Below, piece by piece: positions 35,437 through 43,014 of a DNA stretch of 64,000 bases (the first letter of the stretch is position 1; each line of letters opens with the position of its first letter). Source of the DNA: CAYXGZ01 sp964464755 (lineage in GTDB: Bacteria > Planctomycetota > MHYJ01 > JACPRB01). The stretch is taken from assembly GCA_964464755.1 (NCBI GenBank), contig CAYXGZ010000014.1, positions 1 to 64,000 on the forward strand. Reading direction: 5' to 3'. The translations under genes were made by a program, and so were the position numbers. A model generated the notes under the pieces. It ran no database searches and was not told the DNA's origin. It saw nothing but the letters and a program-made list of their open reading frames with translations.

Positions 35437-36789
35437 ATGGGCAACGTCCTCGCCATGACCGTGCTGTCCGGCGGCGCGTTCGTCGTCGCCATCCTCCTCT
35501 TCCTGCTGGGGTCGGGCCTCCCGGCCGCGGGCCTCGCCGTGCTGAACGCGATCGTCATCGGCGAGCTGATCCCGCTGTTCATCCGCCGCGAGCCCTGGCC
35601 GAACCGGATCCCCGCACCGCCCGACGTGGCGCTCTCCGTCGTGTCGACGCTCTGCTTCATCGCGGGGGCGCTGCTGAAGTTCGTGCCGCTGTTCTGGGGC
35701 TCGGCGCTGATCCTGTCGGTGGCGGCGTTCCGGATCGCCTGGTTCCCGTTCCGGTCGAAGGAGGCGCCGCCGGGCATCAAGGCCGCGATGGCCATGGCGC
35801 TGGCGACGGTGGTCGCGCTGAACCTCGGCTTCACGGCGATCAGCGGGCTCTGGGCGCTGCAGTGGAACGAGCAGCTGGCGTGGCTGGGGGTGAAGACCGG
35901 GGTGCCGACGCCCGAGCCGACGCCGACGCCCGCGCCGCCTCCGGAGGTCGACCTGACGCCGGTCGCGAAGGTGGGCGCGAAGCCGATCACGCGGGCGATG
36001 CTCGACTACCAGATGTACATCGACCGGGCCGCGGTGCCGGGCGAGGAGCCGGACCCGGTGATCGCGCTGGCGAGCCTGCTGCACTCGTACACGGCGCTGC
36101 GGGTGCTGGAGAAGAAGTACCCGCAGCCCGACCTCGTGCTGGACCTCGCCAAGGAGGCGAACTGGATCCACGCGAAGGTGAAGGACGCGAAGGTCCTGGC
36201 GGAGGTGCGCAAGCGGGGTGGCGACGCGATGTTCTACGACGTGTTCGTGGGGGCGAACGGCCTCTACGTCCGGCGGCTGCGCGAGGTCTTCGAGAAGGCG
36301 GCGAAGGAGGAGCTGCGGGCCGCGGCGGCGGACGCGGTGTCGCGGGCGCAGGCGGCGGACGGCAAGCCGCAGTCGCTGGAGGAGCTGACGGGGATCGGGG
36401 CGGTGCCGATGTGGTACTCGTCGCGGCGGCGGGACTTCTTCTCGCTCTTCGAGTCGGACGACGAGCCCAAGGAGACGCCGGACCCGCGGGACCCGCTCTT
36501 GCCGGAGCTGCAGAAGCTGGCGCCGCAGCAGGTGCTGCCGAAGCCGGTGGTGACGGAGCGCTTCGCGCTGATCGTGCGGCGGATCGCGGACTCGGCGGAG
36601 GGCCGGCGTCGCTACGAGGTGGCGCGGCTGAAGCTGGAGAGCGACTTCGACGTGTGGTTCGCGAAGGAGAGCCGGGGGGTGGTGATCGACGTGCCGGACC
36701 CGGCGCTGCGGGCCGCGCTGCGCCAGAAGGCGGTGATCGTCCGGCACCTGATCATGGAGCCGACGGCGAGGCCGAAGGCGGAGGATTAG
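35437..36789 (+). CDS. Membrane protein with SurA/parvulin-N-like C-terminal region
   Basis: 450 residues. Four hydrophobic segments in the first 150 residues, a Pro/Thr linker (TPEPTPTPAPPPEV), then a helical region beginning VAKVGAKPITRAMLDYQMYIDRA, the phrase typical of SurA/PpiD N-terminal chaperone domains (a substrate-holding fold), without a recognisable parvulin catalytic domain. Possibly a membrane-tethered chaperone. Family not recognised with certainty. Confidence 0.65.
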   Translation: MGNVLAMTVLSGGAFVVAILLFLLGSGLPAAGLAVLNAIVIGELIPLFIRREPWPNRIPAPPDVALSVVSTLCFIAGALLKFVPLFWGSALILSVAAFRIAWFPFRSKEAPPGIKAAMAMALATVVALNLGFTAISGLWALQWNEQLAWLGVKTGVPTPEPTPTPAPPPEVDLTPVAKVGAKPITRAMLDYQMYIDRAAVPGEEPDPVIALASLLHSYTALRVLEKKYPQPDLVLDLAKEANWIHAKVKDAKVLAEVRKRGGDAMFYDVFVGANGLYVRRLREVFEKAAKEELRAAAADAVSRAQAADGKPQSLEELTGIGAVPMWYSSRRRDFFSLFESDDEPKETPDPRDPLLPELQKLAPQQVLPKPVVTERFALIVRRIADSAEGRRRYEVARLKLESDFDVWFAKESRGVVIDVPDPALRAALRQKAVIVRHLIMEPTARPKAED

Positions 36790-36906
36790 CGGCCTCCCGG
36801 GTCGTCGCCGCTGCTAGGGCCGGTTCTCAGGCGCCCGGGCCATCATTCCCTTGAACGCAAAGCTCCCTTGAGCAGGCCCTGCCTGGGAGGCCTGCGCCCC
36901 TGGCGT

Positions 36907-37218
36907 CTACTTGGGGAAGAGCCAAGGGCCATCGCCGATCTGCACCATGAATGGAGTTTCCCTGTAGGCGGCCTTGAGGGCCTCGTGAGCTCTCTCCAGA
37001 TTCCGCTCATCAACGGAGATGTCCGCCAGAACGGTGCCTTCAATGCCCCATGGGATTCCCGCCTTCTGCAGGGCACTCCCTACGATCTCACGGGCGCGAC
37101 CGTCGCCGCACTTGATGGTCGCCGCGACGGCCCTCGAGCGTTCGGGCGAGCCCGGGGTGTGGCAGGATGTGCACAGCAGGCCCACGGGGGCGCAGATCGC
37201 CACCTTCGCGTTCCACAT
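36907..37218 (-). CDS. Small predicted lipoprotein, unknown function
   Basis: 103 residues. Short N-terminal hydrophobic stretch with a possible lipobox (VGLLCTSC), then a compact alpha/beta-looking domain: REIVGSALQKAGIPWGIEG, ADISVDERNLERAHEALKAAY and TPFMVQIGDGPWLFPK. GGAG lies 5 nt before the ATG. The codon third positions are noticeably less GC-rich than the neighbours, so it may be acquired or poorly expressed. It may be real; the coherent amphipathic pattern argues against a chance frame. Confidence 0.5.
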   Translation of the reverse strand: MWNAKVAICAPVGLLCTSCHTPGSPERSRAVAATIKCGDGRAREIVGSALQKAGIPWGIEGTVLADISVDERNLERAHEALKAAYRETPFMVQIGDGPWLFPK

Positions 37219-37466
37219 TCAAGCTCCACGCCCACCAGGGTAGGGGAGTAGGGGGGGACTCCGCCCGGGCAACCGTACCTGCCTGTTCGGACGCGCCCAT
37301 CGAATCCGAGCATGCCCCGTCTCGAGCCCCGAGGTCCTGTCCTCGAGGCGTCGTCTACCCGGCCCGGGGGCGATCCACGATGCGGCGCGCCAGTGCTGGC
37401 GGAGCGGCGGGACCCGACGCCACGGCGCCACGGGGAGTTCCGCCCGCAGGCCCCCTCGATCGTCTC
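37219..37466. other. Intergenic region without recognised feature
   Basis: No convincing gene, hairpin with a T-run, or promoter was found between the small lipoprotein gene and the end of the giant repeat protein. Confidence 0.5.
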
Positions 37467-40400
37467 TCAAGCTCCCGGTGGACTCGATCGGCGCCAGCGA
37501 CACAGGATCAGGACAAGCACAACCCAGAAGACCGGGGCCAGGTTGCCGGGTCCTTCGCCCGCCCCGCATCCGCCCCCGCCGCCGCCCCCGCCACCTCCCC
37601 CGCTCGGCGGCGCCGGATCGGAGTACGCCAGGTTGACGGTGAAATCCGCATCGGCCGGATCCGTGTTGCTTCCAAACGGAACCCACGCCGAGGCGGCGCC
37701 GCTCGAATCGACCGTTCGACCCTGCCAGTGGTATCCCAGCATGTCGATCAAGCCGTCCACCAGGGCGTCGGACGACGAGCCGCCGGGGACCGGATCGCCA
37801 GCCACGCTGGGGGCGCCGACGAACGCAAATCCGACCGGCTGGATTTCCACTTCCAGCTGGACCGTGTCGCCCGGGTTGGCCCCCGTGCCCGAGAGAATGA
37901 CGCTCGACTGGTTGGAGGTCCCCCCAACGCCCATCACGAACCCGCTGAGGCGCCTCTGGCCGAGGCCCGACGGTCCTGCAGGTGCGGTATTCGCGGTCCT
38001 GGTGAAGTCAGGATCCCCCGGAAACGGGATGATCGCCGACATGACTCCGTTCGTGTCCTCGACCCAAGCCTGCCACTGGTAGTCCTCGCCCACGACGAGC
38101 CCGCTGACGACCGCCTGCGCAACGGAGCCCGAGGGGGCCCATGGGCTCGCGCCAGTCGGGACTCCGATCAGCGCCTCGCTCGACGGGCGGACTTCGATCC
38201 GCAACCTGGCCAATTGACCCGGGTCACCGCTGTCGATGTCACCCCGGATGAGGATCGTGGCTTCACTCGTGGAGCCACCTTGAGCGATCGCCGTGACGCC
38301 ATCGGTTCGACACTGCGTGGTTCCCGCCAGCGAGGGCGGGAGATTGGTCGCCGGGTTGACGTAGAAATCGGTCTCCGAATCCAGGTTGCCGCCGAACTGG
38401 ACCCACCCGGTCATGGCCCCCAGTTCGTCGATCACCCGGTAACGCCAGTGGTAGTTCCCGGGCGGGAAACCCGTCATCGTGAAGGTGGCGTAGGCGCCCG
38501 ACGGAATCCAGTCGCTCTCCTGCGTCTGGACGCCCAGGAAGAGAGACGGGACATCCCGCATCTCGACCTGAATGCGGCAGGAATACCCCGCGGATCCCAT
38601 CGCGCGGATCCGCAAGACGACGGTGGAATGGCCCGTGCTGCTCCCGACCGGGATGAGCGTCGTTCCGTCACCCATGTACTGGCCGGCGTTCGCCCCGTAC
38701 GGGCTGGTCGTGGGCGCCCCCAGCACGGAGAAGTCGGCGCTTCCTTCAGGATTCCCACCGAAGGACATGAAGGCGGAGGCGGCCCCCGTCGAGTCCACGG
38801 TTCTCGCCTGCCAATGGTAATCACCGTCCGGGAGGCCATTGACGACGATCTCCGCGCGGGCGCCCGAGGTGACCGCCAGGCTCTCCGCCGTCGGAATCCC
38901 CGTGAACGCGTCTGCGATCGCCCTCACTTCCACCTGGAGCCGGAGCATCTGGGTCACGTTCGCATCGCCGACGGTCGCCCTGAAAACCACTTGGGAGTCG
39001 TCGTCCACGTAGGCCGGGCCTTGCGCGGAGCCTCCCGGATTGTCGTGCTGCGCCAGGTTCGCCGGAAGCTGGGGCGTCGAGTTCGTGGACACGTCCACGG
39101 TGAAGTCCGCCTCGATCATCGGCGCGTTGCCCCCGAACTCCACGTAGGGCGACGCCCCGCCCAGGGCGTCCACGGCGCGGGCTCTCCAATGACGAGAACC
39201 GTTCGCCAATCCAAGGACGGTCACGGTGGCGACGCTCCCGGACGGCAGGAAATCGGAGTAGTGGGTGGGGCTCGAGACCGCGAACGGCGCGCCGAGGGGC
39301 TCGTGCTGGATCTCCAAGCGCACCCCCTCCGCGTCGGGATCGATGACCCGTCCCTTGAACGTGATCGCGCCGTCCGAAACCGTCGCGCCCACGCCCAGCG
39401 GGAACGGGCCGCCATGCCGGAACTGTCCAAGTGCCAGGGGAGTACCCGGGGCCGAGTTGCCCGGGGTCACCGCGACGATGAAGTCCGGCGTCCCGGGGTC
39501 GGTGTTGTCGCCGAAGGGCGTCCAGTCGCCCATGAGCCCCGAGCTGTCGACCAGCCGGCACTGCCAGTGGTAGGAGCCGTCGGCGATCCCGGTGCCCACG
39601 GCGCGCAAGCTGGCGCCCACCCTCTCCAAAGGACCCTCCGCCGTCGCCGACTCGATGAATGGCGCGCCCGTCGGACGGGCTTCGACCTGCAGTCTCACGG
39701 ACTCCGCCGGATCCGGGTGATTGCCGACACCCCGGAAGGTCACGGTCGACTCGCCCGTGGTCCCCCCGACGACGAGGTGAGAGGACCCGTCGCTCCGGCG
39801 CTGCTCGACCCCGGTGGGGAGCCCGGGGGGGACTCGACTCACGATGACGAGGTCCTTGTTGTAGCCCAGCGATCCCGGAAGGCCGGGGGCGGCCAGCGAG
39901 AGATTCGCATCATTCAGGTCGGAGTCCCGAATCGTCCCTCCGTTCAGCGTCAACGAGGCGCCGCTTCCATAGTCCAGGTCGGACGACGCGTGGCCCGAGG
40001 CGATCGTGTAGACGAACGTGAGGGTCGTACTCCCCGAGCCGGACTGGAGATCCAACACGGCGTCCACCGTGCCGGTCTCGAGGGTCAGCTGGGGTGTTCC
40101 GGTCACGTAGACCCCCTCCGAGAACGTGACGGTGATCGCGATGACCTGGCCGATGCCGTACGTCCCGTTGCCTCTCGAGGAGGTCACCCCGGTCACGACG
40201 GTGGGATCGTCATCGATGATCGTCGCGGTGTGCGTCGTGATGGCGCCGGCGGTCGCGTTCGTCGGGGTTCCCATGGACACGACGACTGTCTTGTTCGATT
40301 CGCTCTGGGAATCGCCCACGACGGTGATCGTCACGGCCCCGTTGGGGGATCCCGCCGGAATGGTCAGCGGGCTCGAGGTGATGGTGTAGTCCCCCGGATT

Positions 40401-42683
40401 GCCGGCCGTCCCTCCGACCGAGAACGGAACGGTAATCGCTCGTCCCGACACGGCGGAAAGGGTGGCCGTCGCGGTCATGGCACCGACGGATTCGTCCGCG
40501 GATTGGGTTGCAGCGCTCCAAGTGACCGTGGGCGTCGGATCCTCGTCGTTGATCTGCAGGGTGATCGAGACGGGGTTACCCGGGGATAGATTCAGACTCG
40601 AACTCAAATCGAGGGCGAAGACCACGGTTTCGTTGTCCTCGTCCAGGAGGTCATTGACCAACGTCAGGGTCGTGTACCCGGATTGCTGACCCGCGAGGAT
40701 CGTGATCGAGGCCGCCGAGAGTGTGTAGTCCTGAGGATTCGAAGCGGTCCCGGTCACGGTCAGGGGGATCGTGACATCCGCCGCGCAGTTCTCGGAGATC
40801 TGGGCATAAACCTGAACCGTGGGCCCCGAGGATTCCGAGATGCTCGTGGAGGTCGTCGTGAAATAGATCGGCATCACATGCGTGATGACCACGTCATTGC
40901 CGTCGCCTCCATCGTAATCGATCCGGTAGGTACGGCTGCTCATCGAGAAGGTCGCGCCGTCGGCCAGGCCCGAGAACGTACCGACCACCGGGTCGGTCCC
41001 GTCGTTGTTGACGAGTATCCAGCTACGTCCCCCGCCGGCCGTGGGACCGGAGAGCGACAGGGTCGCCCCGGCCAGGTCGACGGTGCCGGTCACGTTGACT
41101 TGGTCGTAACCGGTTCCCGGGGCGGGCCCGTTGATCTGCGCCGAGAAGGTCGACGCCGACGCCAGGGCGAGGTTGCCGGTATTCAGCAGTCCCTGCGTGG
41201 ATACCGTCCCCGGGCTGATCGTGCTGGCCCCCACCATCGTGACCGCGCCGGCCGTGCCGCTGCCGACCAGGCTGGCCCCCGCATTCACCGTGATCGGAAC
41301 GGCGAGGGTCCCGTCAAGCCTCAAGGTTCCGCCGTTGACGGTTGCCGCTCCCGTGGCGGTGTTCGTGGCGGTCATCGTCAGCGTGCCGGCGTCGGCCTTG
41401 GTCAGGGTTCCGGAACCCTGCAGGACTCCGGAGAGCGTCGTGTGCCAGTCTCCGCGAACCGTGAGTCCATAACCGGCGTTGTTGATCGGGCCGCTCAAGG
41501 TCATGGTCACGTTCGGAGATTGCGATCGGATGACGCTTGCCGCCGCCAGGGTGATCACTCCTGCAAAGGTCGTATTGGAGCCGCTGTTGTGCTGGATGAC
41601 ACCGAAGGCGGCGTTCGGCCCGGTTCCACTGATCGTCACGGGTTCGGGGGACGTGTAATTGGCCGAGGTCTGGATGGCCAGGTACCCGCCGTCGGCGACG
41701 ATCGTCCCGGCCCCGGTGGTGCCCAGGCCGTTGTTGGGTCCGACTCCAATCGCGCCGGCGTTCACGTACGTGACTCCCGTGTAGGTCCCCGAGGCCAATC
41801 GCACCGTCATGCTGCCGAGCTTCGTGACGGACCCGCTCCCGCTGAGGTAGGCACCCTGGATTCCTGCTCCGGCCCCGTCGAACGTCAGGTCGAAGCTCCC
41901 CATGTTGATCCCATTCACCAGGGTCAAGCCCCCGTTGGGCACGCAGATCAGGCTGGACGACCCCAGGGTGATCGGCCCGCTCCACATGGCGGATCCGCTG
42001 ATCACCTCGATCGCCCCGCTCCCGGAGATTCCGGTCCCGTTGATCGTCAGGTCCTCGTTGACGAAGTAGCTGCATTGGAGCCTCATCGAGGCCCCGGAGG
42101 CGATCGTCGTTCCCACCGCGGCATCTCCGAAGGCGGAACTCGACGTGACGATCACGAGTCCGGCCGAGATGGACGTGGCTCCCGTGTAGGTGTTCGTGGC
42201 CGAAAGGGTGAGCGTTCCCGTCCCCGTCTTCGTGAGCGCGACGCTCCCCGAGATGACCCCGCTCATGGCCAGCGAGGTACCCGGTTCGACCGAGATATCC
42301 GTGGCCCCCGTCAGGGCGACGGCCAGGCCGACGGCGTTCGTTCCGGCGCTGTTCGTGATCGGCCCGGCGAGCGTGATCGAGTTCCCGCTGAGGCTGAAGC
42401 CGCCCGAGAGAAACGTGAGGGAGACGAAGGACGTTCCGGCCGCCAGGTCGTTCGTCGAGGCGAGGCGCGTCGTTCCGTCGAAGACCAGGGCGTCTCCAGC
42501 GACGGGGACGGTGTCACCCGACCAATTGGCCGCTGTCGACCAATTGCTGTCGGCGCCACCCCCATCCCAGGTCCTGGTGACCCTCGGGCGCGGGCTGTTC
42601 GCGGCGACGCCGGTGGTGAAGAGGATCACCAGCCCGAGGAGGGGACCCAGTTTCCCGGGAGTAGCAAAGCGGTTCTCGCTCAT
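37467..42683 (-). CDS. Giant exported repeat protein (PATR, Calx-beta and six sandwich repeats) with C-terminal Cys-TM-Arg signal
   Basis: 1738 residues. Signal peptide (about 1-28), then autotransporter-type passenger repeats (about 30-520; TLTLSATNTYTGATSI, TLTMTATNTATGAATVNGG), two Calx-beta domains (about 605-825; ITILAGQQSGYTTLTLVND, LTIPAGSPNGAVTITVVGD) and an Ig-like domain (about 830-945; VIAITVTFSEGVYVTGTPQL). Six repeats of about 120 residues follow, each with a YHWQxRxVDSSG..S.W..FG pattern. The end is a poly-Gly run, GCGAGEG, one hydrophobic helix and CRWRRSSPPGA. It lacks a beta-barrel, so it is not a classical autotransporter; the tail looks like a MYXO-CTERM-type sorting signal. 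GC3 is lower than in neighbours. Start supported by GGAGAAAAGGA upstream. Confidence 0.8.
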   Translation of the reverse strand: MSENRFATPGKLGPLLGLVILFTTGVAANSPRPRVTRTWDGGGADSNWSTAANWSGDTVPVAGDALVFDGTTRLASTNDLAAGTSFVSLTFLSGGFSLSGNSITLAGPITNSAGTNAVGLAVALTGATDISVEPGTSLAMSGVISGSVALTKTGTGTLTLSATNTYTGATSISAGLVIVTSSSAFGDAAVGTTIASGASMRLQCSYFVNEDLTINGTGISGSGAIEVISGSAMWSGPITLGSSSLICVPNGGLTLVNGINMGSFDLTFDGAGAGIQGAYLSGSGSVTKLGSMTVRLASGTYTGVTYVNAGAIGVGPNNGLGTTGAGTIVADGGYLAIQTSANYTSPEPVTISGTGPNAAFGVIQHNSGSNTTFAGVITLAAASVIRSQSPNVTMTLSGPINNAGYGLTVRGDWHTTLSGVLQGSGTLTKADAGTLTMTATNTATGAATVNGGTLRLDGTLAVPITVNAGASLVGSGTAGAVTMVGASTISPGTVSTQGLLNTGNLALASASTFSAQINGPAPGTGYDQVNVTGTVDLAGATLSLSGPTAGGGRSWILVNNDGTDPVVGTFSGLADGATFSMSSRTYRIDYDGGDGNDVVITHVMPIYFTTTSTSISESSGPTVQVYAQISENCAADVTIPLTVTGTASNPQDYTLSAASITILAGQQSGYTTLTLVNDLLDEDNETVVFALDLSSSLNLSPGNPVSITLQINDEDPTPTVTWSAATQSADESVGAMTATATLSAVSGRAITVPFSVGGTAGNPGDYTITSSPLTIPAGSPNGAVTITVVGDSQSESNKTVVVSMGTPTNATAGAITTHTATIIDDDPTVVTGVTSSRGNGTYGIGQVIAITVTFSEGVYVTGTPQLTLETGTVDAVLDLQSGSGSTTLTFVYTIASGHASSDLDYGSGASLTLNGGTIRDSDLNDANLSLAAPGLPGSLGYNKDLVIVSRVPPGLPTGVEQRRSDGSSHLVVGGTTGESTVTFRGVGNHPDPAESVRLQVEARPTGAPFIESATAEGPLERVGASLRAVGTGIADGSYHWQCRLVDSSGLMGDWTPFGDNTDPGTPDFIVAVTPGNSAPGTPLALGQFRHGGPFPLGVGATVSDGAITFKGRVIDPDAEGVRLEIQHEPLGAPFAVSSPTHYSDFLPSGSVATVTVLGLANGSRHWRARAVDALGGASPYVEFGGNAPMIEADFTVDVSTNSTPQLPANLAQHDNPGGSAQGPAYVDDDSQVVFRATVGDANVTQMLRLQVEVRAIADAFTGIPTAESLAVTSGARAEIVVNGLPDGDYHWQARTVDSTGAASAFMSFGGNPEGSADFSVLGAPTTSPYGANAGQYMGDGTTLIPVGSSTGHSTVVLRIRAMGSAGYSCRIQVEMRDVPSLFLGVQTQESDWIPSGAYATFTMTGFPPGNYHWRYRVIDELGAMTGWVQFGGNLDSETDFYVNPATNLPPSLAGTTQCRTDGVTAIAQGGSTSEATILIRGDIDSGDPGQLARLRIEVRPSSEALIGVPTGASPWAPSGSVAQAVVSGLVVGEDYQWQAWVEDTNGVMSAIIPFPGDPDFTRTANTAPAGPSGLGQRRLSGFVMGVGGTSNQSSVILSGTGANPGDTVQLEVEIQPVGFAFVGAPSVAGDPVPGGSSSDALVDGLIDMLGYHWQGRTVDSSGAASAWVPFGSNTDPADADFTVNLAYSDPAPPSGGGGGGGGGGGCGAGEGPGNLAPVFWVVLVLILCRWRRSSPPGA
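37620..39840 (-). repeat. Six tandem ~123-residue sandwich-domain repeats
   Basis: The 3' part of the giant gene encodes six diverged copies (about 370 nt each) starting with phrases like GVEQRRSDG, LGQFRHGG, AQHDNPGG, AGQYMGDG, TTQCRTDG and LGQRRLSG, and ending with a W..FG.N motif. Repeat limits are approximate. Confidence 0.7.
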
Positions 42684-43014
42684 TTCCTTTTCTCCAGTCG
42701 GGCCGTATCGGGCCGCTGCGGCTCCGCCAGATAGCGACAGCGCCGATCACCGTTGGGAGACTTCGAAACTCGGCGCTCTTCCCCGGGGACACCCCCGGGG
42801 CCATTGGATCTGCAGTGAACTTCCGAGCCTGGGATCCCCATCGGTTCTCAGGGAATCATACCTCCGGAAGAGCCGCTGGGCTATTGACCTGCTGGTGGTT
42901 GTAGGTTGGCCCTCGGTCAGGCGGCGACCCTCAGCAAGTCCCCCTGGAGCCAGGCCAATCGAGGCGACGGGTTGGGATCTGCAGTCGCGGTTAAGGCGTT
43001 CCCGACCCCGCCTC
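42684..43014. other. 331-nt intergenic region
   Basis: This region separates the giant-protein gene from the end of the kinase gene; both are on the minus strand. It is AT-richer than average and holds TATGAT (minus strand, near 42856) as a possible -10 for the giant gene, but no clear -35, operator or RNA was seen. Confidence 0.4.

Noticed and set aside
37167..40589. Long plus-strand open frame opposite the giant repeat protein
   Set aside because: Arg/Gly/Asp-rich translation without domains; it mirrors the GC-rich codons of the minus-strand gene with recognisable Calx-beta and repeat domains.
37467..42683. Classical autotransporter (type Va)
   Set aside because: The passenger repeats are present, but there is no C-terminal beta-barrel; the protein ends in a single helix with Arg cluster.
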